Part shown: piece after piece, positions 52,757 through 62,073 of the stretch
How the letters are laid out: every line of letters starts with the position of its first letter
Position numbering within the stretch: the first letter of the stretch is position 1
Assembly: GCA_905233475.1 (NCBI GenBank)
Contig: CAJOEN010000004.1
Location: 16,407 to 80,406 of the forward strand
From: an uncultured Bacteroidales bacterium
GTDB lineage: Bacteria > Bacteroidota > Bacteroidia > Bacteroidales > P3
Direction: 5' to 3'
DNA length: 64,000 bases
Notes under the pieces: model-generated
What the model was told of the DNA's origin: nothing
What the model saw: the letters and a program-made list of their open reading frames with translations, nothing else
Databases searched by the model: none
Translations under genes and position numbers: made by a program

Positions 52757-53992
52757 ATGAAAACACTGATAAAAAACATAAAGGAACTTATTCAGGTGGA
52801 AACCGCGCCCCGCCACATGGTAAAAGGTGCCGACATGGCCAAAATTGCCACCGTAAAGAACGCATACCTTGTTGTTGAAGACGGTCATTTTGCCGCTTTC
52901 GGGACTATGGATACCTTGCCCGAAGGCCGTTACGACAACGAAATTGACGCCACCGGACGCATGGTGTTCCCCGCTTTCTGCGATTCGCATACCCACCTCG
53001 TTTACGCCGGTAGTCGCGAAATTGAATATATCGACAAAATCAAGGGACTGTCTTACGACGAGATTGCCAAACGCGGTGGCGGAATCCTCAACTCTGCCAA
53101 ACGTCTGCAGGAATCTCCGGAGCAACAGCTCTACGATGATGCCATGCAACGCCTCGAGGAGATTGCCGCATACGGCACCGGAGCTGTGGAAATAAAAAGC
53201 GGCTACGGCCTAACTACCGAAGCAGAAATAAAAATGCTACGCGTGATACGCCGCCTTAAGGAGACTTCCCCGCTTACCATCAAAGCCACTCTGCTCGGAG
53301 CTCACGGCGTGCCTATGGAGTACCGCGGACGGCAGGGCGAGTTTGTGGACCTCGTTATACGCGAGATGATACCACAAGCCGCCAACGAAGGCTTAGCCGA
53401 CTTTATCGATGTATTTTGCGACGAAGGTTTCTTCACTGTTGAGGAGACCGACCGTATGCTCGAAGCCGGTGCGAAATACGGACTGCGTCCTAAAATCCAT
53501 GCCAACGAGATGGCCTGCTCGGGCGGTGTGCAGGTAGGGGTGAAATACAATGCACTCTCGTGCGACCACCTCGAATACGTGGGCGATGCCGAAATAGAGT
53601 GTTTCAGGCATTCGCAGTGTATGCCCACAGTGTTGCCCGGAGCAGCATTTTTCCTAAATATGGTTCACTCTCCGGTGCGTAATATGATTAATGCGGGTCT
53701 GCCTGTGGCTATGGCCAGCGATTTCAACCCGGGGTCGTCGCCATCGGGAAATATGCAGCTGGTACTTTCGTTTGCCTGTGTGAACTACCGCATGACTCCC
53801 GAAGAAGCCATCAACGCCACTACCATCAACAGCGCATACGCTATGGACGTGGTGGATCGCCTCGGCAGCATAGCCGTAGGCAAAACAGCCAACTTTTTCA
53901 TTACCAAACCTATACCTACTTACGAATTTATGCCTTACGCATACGGTAGCAACAAGGTGGATATGATGTTTCTGAACGGAAAACGCATATAA
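52757..53992 (+). CDS. hutI: Imidazolonepropionase
   Basis: 411 residues of the amidohydrolase superfamily. Metal ligands CDSHTHLVYAG (HxH), VEIKSGYGLT, LLGAHGVP, HANEMACSGG, and ASDFNPGSSPSGNM, the HutI signature with the catalytic Asp. It hydrolyses imidazolone-5-propionate to formiminoglutamate in histidine breakdown. The other hut genes are not in the window. Complete length. Confidence 0.94.
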   Translation: MKTLIKNIKELIQVETAPRHMVKGADMAKIATVKNAYLVVEDGHFAAFGTMDTLPEGRYDNEIDATGRMVFPAFCDSHTHLVYAGSREIEYIDKIKGLSYDEIAKRGGGILNSAKRLQESPEQQLYDDAMQRLEEIAAYGTGAVEIKSGYGLTTEAEIKMLRVIRRLKETSPLTIKATLLGAHGVPMEYRGRQGEFVDLVIREMIPQAANEGLADFIDVFCDEGFFTVEETDRMLEAGAKYGLRPKIHANEMACSGGVQVGVKYNALSCDHLEYVGDAEIECFRHSQCMPTVLPGAAFFLNMVHSPVRNMINAGLPVAMASDFNPGSSPSGNMQLVLSFACVNYRMTPEEAINATTINSAYAMDVVDRLGSIAVGKTANFFITKPIPTYEFMPYAYGSNKVDMMFLNGKRI

Positions 53993-54076
53993 ATAATTTA
54001 TAATTAATAATTTACAACTAACAATTAATGACTGCCAGCAATAATTTATAATGTCTTTAAAAACTGAGACACAAAT

Positions 54077-54084
54077 TATCTTTG
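54077..54084 (+). promoter_or_regulatory. -7 box of lolD
   Basis: TATCTTTG, 28 nt upstream of the start codon of the ABC ATPase gene. Confidence 0.5.
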
Positions 54085-54112
54085 TTTTTTCGTTGTTTCA
54101 AAAAAGAATAAA

Positions 54113-54769
54113 ATGATAAAGGTCGAAAATATTCACAAATCTTACGGCACTTTGGAGGTGCTGAAAGGCATAAACTTGCACATAGCAGAGGGCGAAGTCG
54201 TGTCTATTGTTGGAGCTTCGGGCGCGGGCAAGACCACTCTGCTTCAGATAATTGGCACCCTCGAAAAAGCCGACAAAGGTAGCGTTTCAATCAAAGGTAC
54301 CGATGTAAGCCGGCTTTCGGGCAACGAACTTGCAAGATTCCGCAACAAGCACATAGGTTTTGTGTTCCAATTTCATCACCTATTGCCCGAATTTACAGCA
54401 TTGGAAAACATCTGTATGCCAGCACTAATACAAGGCCGCACAATGAAAGATGTCACCCCCGAAGCCATGAAACTACTTGATTTTCTGAATATAAAAGACA
54501 GAGCCTCGCACAAGCCCTCCGAACTCTCGGGTGGCGAGCAGCAACGCGTGGCTGTGGCAAGAGCCTTGATAAACCGTCCTTCGGTAATTTTGGCCGACGA
54601 GCCTTCCGGCAATCTCGACTCGGTGAACGCCAAGGAGTTGCACCAGCTTTTCTTCGACCTGCGCAAACAATACAACCAAACATTTATCATCGTCACCCAC
54701 AACGAAGAACTCGCACAAATGGCTGACCGTAAAATACTTATGAAAGATGGACAAAGCAACGAGCAATAA
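54113..54769 (+). CDS. lolD: LolD-type ABC ATPase
   Basis: 218 residues. Single NBD of the MacB/LolD clade: [64 protein letters not shown] and VTHNEELA. LolD energises lipoprotein release with LolC/E-type permeases, which are not adjacent here. Its end overlaps rlmB by 23 nt. A FtsE-like or export role cannot be excluded, but the [10 protein letters not shown] motif favours LolD. Confidence 0.88.
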   Translation: MIKVENIHKSYGTLEVLKGINLHIAEGEVVSIVGASGAGKTTLLQIIGTLEKADKGSVSIKGTDVSRLSGNELARFRNKHIGFVFQFHHLLPEFTALENICMPALIQGRTMKDVTPEAMKLLDFLNIKDRASHKPSELSGGEQQRVAVARALINRPSVILADEPSGNLDSVNAKELHQLFFDLRKQYNQTFIIVTHNEELAQMADRKILMKDGQSNEQ

Positions 54770-55499
54770 GCAGCAGACCGTTTACGGAATTCGTCCCGTA
54801 ATCGAGGCCATAGGATCGGGCAAACAGATAGACAAAATACTGATACAGAACGGATTGGGCGGCAGCCTGATAAACGAGCTGCGCACCAAAATAAAGGAGG
54901 CGGGACTCACTTTTCAGTTTGTTCCCATAGAGAAACTTAACCGCACCGTGCGTGGCGCAAACCATCAGGGCGTGGTGGCACTAATCTCGGCCATAGAATA
55001 CCAGAGCGTTTACGACATTGTGCCCAAGCTGTTCGACGAAGGCCGCACCCCTACACTGCTCATGCTCGACCGCGTAACAGATGTTCGCAACCTCGGAGCC
55101 ATAGCCCGTACAGCCGAATGCACCGGTGTGGACGCGATAATAGTTCCAAGCCACGGTAGTGCACAAATCAACGAAGATGCCATAAAAACCTCGTCGGGGG
55201 CGTTGTTGCGGATACCCGTGTGCCGCGAAGATAACCTAAAAACGGTGATAAATTTTGCAAAACAGTCAGGATTGCAGATATGCGCGGCCACGGAGAAAGG
55301 GCACACCCTTTACACCGAAGTGGATTTCACGCTGCCCACCCTACTGATAATGGGTGCTGAAGAAACAGGCATTTCCAACGACTTGCTGAAAATCAGCGAT
55401 GTATGCACCAAACTACCCATAGTTGGCGAAGTGCAGTCGCTAAATGTTTCGGTGGCTACAGGGGTATTCCTATACGAAATCCTTCGACAAAGAAATTGA
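54747..55499 (+). CDS. rlmB: 23S rRNA (guanosine-2'-O-)-methyltransferase RlmB
   Basis: 250 residues: N-terminal L30e-like substrate domain ([24 protein letters not shown]) and SpoU/TrmH catalytic knot with [42 protein letters not shown] and [20 protein letters not shown]. It methylates G2251 of the 23S rRNA peptidyl-transferase loop. Overlapping and co-transcribed with lolD. Confidence 0.92.
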   Translation: MDKATSNKQQTVYGIRPVIEAIGSGKQIDKILIQNGLGGSLINELRTKIKEAGLTFQFVPIEKLNRTVRGANHQGVVALISAIEYQSVYDIVPKLFDEGRTPTLLMLDRVTDVRNLGAIARTAECTGVDAIIVPSHGSAQINEDAIKTSSGALLRIPVCREDNLKTVINFAKQSGLQICAATEKGHTLYTEVDFTLPTLLIMGAEETGISNDLLKISDVCTKLPIVGEVQSLNVSVATGVFLYEILRQRN

Positions 55500-55565
55500 C
55501 AATTCCGAAATCGGAAATCAGAACTAGGAAATCGTAAATCCAAATTCCAGATTCCTAACTCCTAA

Positions 55566-56450
55566 CTACTTCCCCTCCTCCACCACTCTATCCATAATTG
55601 TTTTTATGGTTTGTCGCATTTGCGGATGGTAATCGCTAAGAAAATCGCCCGTAACACGGTTGGCAATTATCAGACACACCGTAAGAGCATTGTGTCCCAG
55701 CAGTTTAGAAAGGCCATATATTGCCGAGGTCTCCATCTCGAAATTGCTTATGCGATGTCCGTTGTAATTGAAAGTGGCAAGAATTTGGTTTATGTCGTTT
55801 ATAGCTGTGTGCAGTCGCAACTGCCGTCCTTGCGGGGCATAAAAACCACAGGCTGTGGCCGTTATACCCTTTATACAATCATAAGCCACTGTATCCAGCA
55901 ATTTAGGACAACCTTTTACAACATACGTTTTTTGAAACTGCGGAGGAAAGCTGGCGTGGCATGCAAAAGCGTCGTTCATGTCCTTTTCGAAAAGAGCCTC
56001 GTCATGTGCATAGAAATTCAGTAGCCCGTCGAGGCCGAGAGCGTACTCCGAAGCCACAAGTCCGCCAACGGGAATATCGGCGTGCAAAGCCCCCGAAGTG
56101 CCTATGCGTATGAGGTTCAAAGTGCGGTGTTCCGTTTTTGGCCTGCGTGTGGCAAGGTCGATATTCACAGCCGCATCAAGCTCATTTACAACAATATCGA
56201 TATTGTCAGTGCCCATTCCAGTAGAAAGAGCGGTCATGCGCACCCCCTTGTAAATACCTGTTACCGAGCATATTTCACGGTTAGTGGTTTTATATTCCAC
56301 CGATTCGAAAAGTTCTTCGAATAGTGCCGTGCGTCCCGGGTCGCCCACCAAAAAAACGGTGTCGGCTATGTGGCTGTCGGTGAGGTGTATGTGGTAAAGG
56401 CTGCCGTCGTTGGCCAGCACAAGTTCCGATGCTTTAAGATTGTCTTCCAT
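55566..56450 (-). CDS. Nucleoside phosphorylase (uridine phosphorylase type)
   Basis: 294 residues from the ATG at 56450; the open extension to 56543 is crossed by the promoter box TACCTTTG (minus, 56480-56487). NP-I fold: VFLVGDPGRTALFEEL, LSTGMGTDNIDIVVNEL, IRIGTSGALHADIPVGG, NFEMETSAIYGLSKLLGH and CLIIANR. It phosphorolyses a nucleoside, probably uridine, to base and ribose 1-phosphate. Specific substrate not certain. Monocistronic. Confidence 0.87.
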   Translation of the reverse strand: MEDNLKASELVLANDGSLYHIHLTDSHIADTVFLVGDPGRTALFEELFESVEYKTTNREICSVTGIYKGVRMTALSTGMGTDNIDIVVNELDAAVNIDLATRRPKTEHRTLNLIRIGTSGALHADIPVGGLVASEYALGLDGLLNFYAHDEALFEKDMNDAFACHASFPPQFQKTYVVKGCPKLLDTVAYDCIKGITATACGFYAPQGRQLRLHTAINDINQILATFNYNGHRISNFEMETSAIYGLSKLLGHNALTVCLIIANRVTGDFLSDYHPQMRQTIKTIMDRVVEEGK

Positions 56451-56626
56451 ATTCGAAATAATGATTTGTACAAGTGTTGCAAAGGTACATTTTTTTTCGG
56501 ACATTGAAATCCTGCCGTTGTAAAAAGCAACGGAACGCCACAATATAAAATCTTGATATACAGAATTATAGCCAATGAAATTTGATAAAAAAAGTTATTT
56601 TTTTTGGCAGAAAGCAAAATCTTTTG

Positions 56627-56634
56627 TACCTTTG
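56627..56634 (+). promoter_or_regulatory. -7 box of the first secreted paralogue
   Basis: GTACCTTTGCA-type element (TACCTTTG) 26 nt before the start codon. Confidence 0.5.
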
Positions 56635-56660
56635 CAATGTAATTTAAAAATATAATTGTC

Positions 56661-57365
56661 ATGAAGAAAATAATTTTTGTATTGTCGTTCTTGTTTTTGG
56701 CAAGCACAGCAAGTTTCGCCGATTCTTCGGTGCAGTTTTTCAAAAAATCGCAAGCCACACGTGTTGTAAACTACCTCAACCATCATCCCGAGGTGCTATT
56801 TTACTGTGGCTGCTATCCCAATTATCAGACATCCTATGTTTACACTCTCGACGTGTGGATGGAGCGTTACAGCCTAACTTACTACGAGATATGGATTTAC
56901 GGCTACGATGTAAAAACCAACGAAGAAATTTACACCCCGGTAGATCTAAACTGCCTTTGGGTAGAGGGAAGCAATGGCTATCCGGCCAATGTGGCAAAAA
57001 CTTTGGGTTTCAAGCACCGAATCTGCGAAGCCTCTTTCAGATGGCGTATTCCCATTTATAACACCCGTCCGCGTGTGGCACACCCATCGAATTATCACCA
57101 AACTTATTTCGCACAGCCCAACGTAAAGCCACGTATCAACAGCAGACAGCAGTCAAAACCCAACGTAGGCCATGCTAATAACAACACCAACCGCACAAAC
57201 TCGAACATCAATAGACCGAAAAATAACAACAATAACGGCGGCAACAACAGCGGCAGTCATGGTAACCGCGGTGGCAACGCAAATCACCAACATTCCAACC
57301 CACAACCTGCCGCAACTCCCACCAACAACTCCACAAACAACAACAGAAGCAGCTCTCGCAGATAA
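56661..57365 (+). CDS. Secreted protein with Asn-rich tail (paralogue A)
   Basis: 234 residues. Signal peptide (MKKIIFVLSFLFLASTASFA), a ~125-residue globular part with YCGCYP, YVYTLDVWMERYSLTYYEIW, IYGYDVKTNEEIYTPVDLNC, then a disordered tail of Asn, Gly, Ser, His ending RSSSRR. The globular part is clearly homologous to that encoded at 58691-59449; the tails are not. No lipobox, no T9SS tail. Followed by a strong terminator at 57394-57424. Function unknown; the CGC motif and tail suggest an envelope or extracellular protein. Confidence 0.8.
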   Translation: MKKIIFVLSFLFLASTASFADSSVQFFKKSQATRVVNYLNHHPEVLFYCGCYPNYQTSYVYTLDVWMERYSLTYYEIWIYGYDVKTNEEIYTPVDLNCLWVEGSNGYPANVAKTLGFKHRICEASFRWRIPIYNTRPRVAHPSNYHQTYFAQPNVKPRINSRQQSKPNVGHANNNTNRTNSNINRPKNNNNNGGNNSGSHGNRGGNANHQHSNPQPAATPTNNSTNNNRSSSRR

Positions 57366-57393
57366 AAGTCTATCCAAACAAAGCTATAACAAC

Positions 57394-57424
57394 AAGTCGG
57401 GGGTAAAAAGCCCCCGACTTTTTT
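57394..57424 (+). terminator. Rho-independent terminator
   Basis: Ten-base perfect stem AAGTCGGGGG / CCCCCGACTT around TAAAAAG, followed by TTTT. Closes the transcript of paralogue A, ahead of mnmA. Confidence 0.9.
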
Positions 57425-57451
57425 ACGGAAAAATCTGAAATAAAAACACTT

Positions 57452-58513
57452 ATGACAATTGCAGCACTTGTTTCGGGAGGAGTGGACAGCTCCGTTGTGG
57501 TACCCCTGCTAAAAGAACAGGGCTACGACCCACACATATTCTACATCAAAATTGGCATGAACGACGATAGTGAGGAATGGGACTGCCCATCGGAGGAAGA
57601 CGTTGAGATAACAACTTGGATAGCAAAGAAATACGGCTGCAAATTTGACATAATAGACTTGCAAAAGGAATATTTCGACCGCGTGGGACGCTACACTATG
57701 GACACCGTTGCCAAGGGTCTTACACCCAACCCCGATGTGATGTGCAACAGTCTGATAAAATTCGGTGCTTTCGAAGAGAAAGCCGGATACCTTTTCGACC
57801 GCATAGCCACCGGACACTACGCCCGACAGTGGCAGGATGCCAACGGCATTTGCTGGCTCGGTACCGCCAACGACCCCGTGAAAGACCAGACCGATTTTCT
57901 CGGCAGACTCAACTACCACCAGCTGAGCAAGGCCATGTTCCCCATAGGCGATATGCCTAAAGCCGAGGTGCGGATGATGGCCGAAAAACTCAACCTTCCC
58001 AGTGCCACACGCCACGACAGCCAAGGTATCTGTTTCCTCGGCAAGATAAACTATAACGACTACATACGCAAATACTTAGGAGAACGCGAGGGCGACATAA
58101 TAGAACTTGAGACAGGTAAAAAAATTGGACAACACAAAGGGTTTTGGTTCCATACCATCGGTCAGCGCAAAGGTCTCGGCCTCGGCGGAGGTCCTTGGTT
58201 TGTGGTGAAAAAGGACGTGGAAAACAACCTTATATACGTCTCCAAAGGCTACGACCCCGTAGCTCAGTACACCGAAACCGTTCATTTAGGCGATGTGATG
58301 GCCATGAACCCCTCCGTTTCTTTCTCTGAAGGTCAGCGTATCCGTTTCAAAATCAGGCATACACCCGAATTCAACACCGGCATACTGAAACTCACCCCAA
58401 ACGGCGCCGACATCATTTCAGACAATGCCATCTCGGGCGTGGCCGCAGGACAGTTCGGCATAATATACCACGCCTCTGAACCCGTAGTACTCGGTAGTGG
58501 AGTGATTATGTAG
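57452..58513 (+). CDS. mnmA: tRNA 2-thiouridine(34) synthase MnmA
   Basis: 353 residues. PP-loop LVSGGVDSS, NPDVMCNSLIKFG with the first catalytic Cys, GHYARQW, DQTDFLGRLNYHQLSKAMFP, and HDSQGICFLG with the second Cys, plus the C-terminal barrel domains (GFWFHTIGQRKGLGLGGG). It thiolates U34 of tRNA-Lys, -Glu and -Gln. Full length and intact. It has no promoter box that I can point to within the short gap after the terminator. Confidence 0.94.
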   Translation: MTIAALVSGGVDSSVVVPLLKEQGYDPHIFYIKIGMNDDSEEWDCPSEEDVEITTWIAKKYGCKFDIIDLQKEYFDRVGRYTMDTVAKGLTPNPDVMCNSLIKFGAFEEKAGYLFDRIATGHYARQWQDANGICWLGTANDPVKDQTDFLGRLNYHQLSKAMFPIGDMPKAEVRMMAEKLNLPSATRHDSQGICFLGKINYNDYIRKYLGEREGDIIELETGKKIGQHKGFWFHTIGQRKGLGLGGGPWFVVKKDVENNLIYVSKGYDPVAQYTETVHLGDVMAMNPSVSFSEGQRIRFKIRHTPEFNTGILKLTPNGADIISDNAISGVAAGQFGIIYHASEPVVLGSGVIM

Positions 58514-58690
58514 TTAAGAGTTAGGGGTTGAATGTTGGGAGGTTGTAGAGGCTTTCTAAACTTTTTTCTCATTGTAATACAGCATTTTACTACAAAAAGC
58601 AAAATCTTTTTCCAGTTTTTGGAATAAGATTTTGAAAAACATTGTTACGAAACTTCAAAGACTTTCATAAAAACAAGAAAGGAGAAAATC

Positions 58691-59449
58691 ATGAAAAAGT
58701 TAGCCTTAATATTATCGTTATTTGTTGCGACAGCAACTGTTTCGGTAGCCGAAACGTCGATACAGATATTCACAAGCAGACAAGCCAACAAGGTTATTGA
58801 TTTTTTGAACGCCAATCCCGAAATACTGTTGTATTGCGGCTGTTATCCGGGCAGTGCCACCACTTATGTTTACACCACCGATGTTTGGAAAGAAAGTACG
58901 GGGCTGTTCCGCTACGAGGTCTGGATTTACGGTTTTGACGTTGTCACCAACGAGGTTATCTCCACCCCTATCGACCTGAACTGCGTGTGGATAAACAGCA
59001 ACGGATACCCCGTGTCGGTGGCAAGGCTTTTGGGATACACCAGCGACCCTTGCAACGTTGGTTTTATGTGGACGATTCCTGCTTACAGGCCAATGCCACG
59101 AGTACCGCACCCCAAGGATTTCCGCCAAACATACTTTTTCCGTCCCGACATGAGGCCTTATAGCCCCAAAAGACATCCCGGCCACGGACCTGCATATAGG
59201 CATACTCCCCAACCACATCACAGACCTGCACACAAACCTGCTCCTGCCCATAAACCCAACGGTCCAGTAGCACCTCCTCCAGCACATAACAACCGACACA
59301 AGCCCAACAACCCTACAGCGAGTCCAACACACAACAACCGTCCAAACAATATGGCTCCGCAACGCCAAGACAATACAAATCCGCCACACAAGGACAATAA
59401 CCGACACAACAGACATAACGACGGACACAAAAGCAACTCAAGACGATAG
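58691..59449 (+). CDS. Secreted protein with Pro/His-rich tail (paralogue B)
   Basis: 252 residues. Signal peptide (MKKLALILSLFVATATVSVA), a globular part matching paralogue A block by block (YCGCYPGSATTYVYTTDVW, YEVWIYGFDVVTNEVISTP, DLNCVW, YPVSVARLLGY), then a tail rich in Pro, His, Asn with repeats such as PAHKPAP and THNNRPN, ending NSRR. Compared with A, Pro/His replace Gly/Ser in the tail. Followed by its own terminator. Function unknown. Confidence 0.8.
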   Translation: MKKLALILSLFVATATVSVAETSIQIFTSRQANKVIDFLNANPEILLYCGCYPGSATTYVYTTDVWKESTGLFRYEVWIYGFDVVTNEVISTPIDLNCVWINSNGYPVSVARLLGYTSDPCNVGFMWTIPAYRPMPRVPHPKDFRQTYFFRPDMRPYSPKRHPGHGPAYRHTPQPHHRPAHKPAPAHKPNGPVAPPPAHNNRHKPNNPTASPTHNNRPNNMAPQRQDNTNPPHKDNNRHNRHNDGHKSNSRR

Positions 59450-59489
59450 AACTATAATTTCAGACAGAAACTACTACGCGTCTTTTAAA

Positions 59490-59525
59490 AATCGGGCTTC
59501 CATACGGAAGCTCGATTAATTTTTA
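59490..59525 (+). terminator. Rho-independent terminator
   Basis: Twelve-base stem AATCGGGCTTCC / GGAAGCTCGATT (one G-U pair), loop ATAC, followed by a T-rich stretch. Ends the transcript of paralogue B. Confidence 0.85.
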
Positions 59526-59602
59526 TTTCATTGCAAATGTTCAGATGTCTAATTTATATGCAATATCTGTGGAGCGAAAAGGCCTTTCTGAGTGTGTGAT
59601 GT

Positions 59603-60328
59603 TTATTTCACCGGAAGTTTGAATTTCTGGGTTTCGTTGGTGAGCAGGTCTATCATGAAAAGGGTGTCTTTCAGAGGCTTGCCGACACCTGTAATGATTT
59701 TCACGGCTTCGTTCACCTCCAACGAGGCGATAACGGCGGGCAGTACGCCCATCACCCCTTTGTTGCGGTTGCCCTGTGCCTCCAGCGCCTCTTGGTTGGG
59801 GTAGAGGGTGCGGTAGTTGGCGGCAGGCTGTTGGTAGTTGAACACGGCCAGCTGACCTTTGGTGTCGCCGATAGTGCCGTAGATAAATGGCTTGCCGCAT
59901 TTTACGCAAGTGTCGTTGATAAGATAGCGGGCGGAGTAGTTGTCGGTGCAGTCGAGCACCAAATCGTATTGGGACACAATCTGTTCGGCGTTTTCGGGAG
60001 TCAGACGGTGGTCGTAAACCACCAGTTGCACGTTGCTGTTGAGGCGGTGCAGAGTCTCGCCTGCCTTTTGGGCTTTGGACAGCCCCACCTCGTCCTCGCG
60101 GTAGAGGATTTGTCGTTGCAGGTTGTGAATGGCCACGGTGTCGTCGTCCATAATGCCCACCGTGCCGAAGCCCGAGGCGGTGAGGTACAGCGATGCCACG
60201 CTGCCAAGGCCGCCCAGACCCACCACCAGCACTTTGGCGGCTTTCAGTTTCGACTGTGCCTCCTCCCCAAAGTCGGGAAGGATAATCTGACGGTTGTAAC
60301 GTTCTATTTCTTGAGGGGTTAAAGGCAT
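59603..60328 (-). CDS. MoeB/ThiF/HesA-family E1-like adenylyltransferase lacking the zinc cysteines
   Basis: 241 residues from the ATG at 60328. Rossmann start VLVVGLGGLGSVASLYLTASG, NLQRQILY and DCTDNYSARYLIND are the ATP- and adenylation-site features of the family. The usual CxxC zinc site in the segment PCYRCLYP is replaced by ANYRTLYPN, and the second CxxC is also missing near the C-terminus; no rhodanese domain. It should activate a ubiquitin-like sulfur carrier (ThiS/MoaD type), but none is near. 19 nt downstream of the DpnA-like methyltransferase gene, same strand. Confidence 0.85.
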   Translation of the reverse strand: MPLTPQEIERYNRQIILPDFGEEAQSKLKAAKVLVVGLGGLGSVASLYLTASGFGTVGIMDDDTVAIHNLQRQILYREDEVGLSKAQKAGETLHRLNSNVQLVVYDHRLTPENAEQIVSQYDLVLDCTDNYSARYLINDTCVKCGKPFIYGTIGDTKGQLAVFNYQQPAANYRTLYPNQEALEAQGNRNKGVMGVLPAVIASLEVNEAVKIITGVGKPLKDTLFMIDLLTNETQKFKLPVK

Positions 60329-60347
60329 GATTTGGTTTTCGTTGTGT

Positions 60348-61232
60348 TTATTGTAAAAAATGCGGGATATTGTAGTCGGGTTGTTCTTCACAAACAAATA
60401 ACTGAGGCTCATAGAAGTCATACATGACCGCAATATCTTTGATTTTATTTTGATATGCGGACAATATTTTAGGGTTCTCTATTTCTAGCCTACGTTTACG
60501 ACTCATTTCGGCAAAGTCTATTTCTTGTTCAATGCCAAGGAAACGTCGTCCTGTTAAATTCGCTGCTATTCCCGTGGTGGACGAGCCTGCAAAAGGGTCA
60601 AGAATCCATGCGTTTTTTTCTGTTGATGCCAATATGATTCGTGTGAGCAGGGCAAGTGGTTTTTGCGTAGGATGCTTGCCGCAAGATTTTTCCCAAGGCG
60701 CTATTGCTGGTAGTCTCCAAACATCTGTCATTTGTTTGTCTCCGTTCAAATATTTCATTAGTTCGTAATTGAAATAATGAGGATGCTTTTGTGTTTTTCT
60801 TGCCCATATTACGAATTCGGTGGAATATGTGAAATAACGACAGGAAATGTTTGGTGGGGGATTTGTTTTAACCCATGTTACGACATTCAAAATTTTGTAT
60901 CCTAATTCTGTTAGAGCATTTGCTACGGAAAAAATGTTATGGTAGGTTCCCGAAATCCATATTGTGCCGTTGTCTTTTAGTTTCTCCCTGCACAAAGATA
61001 GCCATTTTAAATTAAAATCGTTGATTTTCTCCGGAGTTCCTCCTTTATCCCAATCTCCTTTGTTGACACTTACCACTTTCCCGCTTTGCACACTAATGCC
61101 GTCGTTGCTCAAAAAATAAGGAGGGTCGGCAAAAATCATGTCAAATTTGAAGTTGAACTGTGGAAGCAGTTCAAAACAGTCACCATGCAACAGGTTGAAA
61201 TTATGGTCAGTGGATTTAAAATAGGCTTTCAT
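60348..61232 (-). CDS. DNA adenine methyltransferase, DpnA-like
   Basis: 294 residues of the beta-type order: DMIFADPPYFLS (motif IV DPPY) near the N-terminus and ILDPFAGSSTTGIAANLTGRRFLGIE-type motif I (DPFAGSS) near the C-terminus. In DpnII loci a second methylase of this kind (DpnA) modifies GATC also on single-stranded DNA, allowing uptake of unmethylated strands in competent cells. Its start overlaps the stop of the upstream 279-residue protein by one base, so it belongs to the restriction operon. GATC as target is inferred from the neighbours. Confidence 0.88.
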   Translation of the reverse strand: MKAYFKSTDHNFNLLHGDCFELLPQFNFKFDMIFADPPYFLSNDGISVQSGKVVSVNKGDWDKGGTPEKINDFNLKWLSLCREKLKDNGTIWISGTYHNIFSVANALTELGYKILNVVTWVKTNPPPNISCRYFTYSTEFVIWARKTQKHPHYFNYELMKYLNGDKQMTDVWRLPAIAPWEKSCGKHPTQKPLALLTRIILASTEKNAWILDPFAGSSTTGIAANLTGRRFLGIEQEIDFAEMSRKRRLEIENPKILSAYQNKIKDIAVMYDFYEPQLFVCEEQPDYNIPHFLQ

Positions 61233-62071
61233 TATCTACCATTAAAAGTTGCTTTACTAATCACGGTATACAAATCCTTATGTTCTCTTAAGGACTCTAA
61301 CAAGCCCTTAAACATATATGCATCTTCACGATTAGTCCTTTCTTGCACCATCAAAATACGAGATATAATTATTAAGAAGGGAATAGGATATTCCCCTTTT
61401 AATTTATTGTCGCTGTATTGCTCTGCTTCAATATAAACATAACGCAACAGGTTTTCTGGTTTTAGGAAATTATTCCGTTCTTCAGCAGACATCAAATGAG
61501 GTATTATGTTTCTATTTTCCCAATCATTCAATAAGTTCACTAGAAAATGGTTAACCGTATCTTTGTTGTGTTCTTGTTTTATCAAGACATCTACTGTCCA
61601 ATGAATATGTTTTGGTTGTCTGAATCTCGACCATTTAGCCTCCATCTTGTCATATTGGCGAAATTTTACAATCATATCATTCATTGATATTTTGCCCTGA
61701 AATACTGCTACTACAAATTCGTCCCCAAGTTTGTATAGTTGGAGCAAATCCATGTTAGAGGGAAAAGTAATGCCTTGTAATCTGCCTTCTCTTGCTGATT
61801 TGGAAAAATCAATACTCGCTTTTACTTTAGTTGCAATCTCAAAACCTTTCTCATAAGCTGTTTCACAACTTTTATGACGTTGGTTTTTAGCTTGTCCTTC
61901 CGGAAGAGTCTCAAGTACAGAATCGACCTCACGTTTAACACCATTCATGCCATCAGTATAACCTTCTTCGAAGGCACATGCAGCACATTTATGTCTTCCA
62001 GGTCCTCCTTGACCATTAGGAAGCATGGCTAGAAGATTTTGAATATCAGAATGTTCTTTCTTACATATCAT
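61232..62071 (-). CDS. Unknown protein within the DpnII operon (279 aa)
   Basis: Placed between the restriction enzyme and the DpnA-like methylase, with a 2-nt gap and a one-base overlap, so translation is coupled. The N-terminal part has two copies of a 39-residue-period motif: LPNGQ..RHK..AFEEGY (17-38) and LPEGQ..RHK..AYEKGF (56-77), with cysteines near each RHK. The remaining ~200 residues are helical (HWTVDVLIKQEHNKDTVNHF, LLRYVYIEAEQYSDN) with no motif I recognise. It is absent from the classical dpnM-dpnA-dpnB arrangement. A regulatory, DNA-binding or immunity role are possibilities. Confidence 0.75.
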   Translation of the reverse strand: MICKKEHSDIQNLLAMLPNGQGGPGRHKCAACAFEEGYTDGMNGVKREVDSVLETLPEGQAKNQRHKSCETAYEKGFEIATKVKASIDFSKSAREGRLQGITFPSNMDLLQLYKLGDEFVVAVFQGKISMNDMIVKFRQYDKMEAKWSRFRQPKHIHWTVDVLIKQEHNKDTVNHFLVNLLNDWENRNIIPHLMSAEERNNFLKPENLLRYVYIEAEQYSDNKLKGEYPIPFLIIISRILMVQERTNREDAYMFKGLLESLREHKDLYTVISKATFNGR

Positions 62072-62073
62072 AT

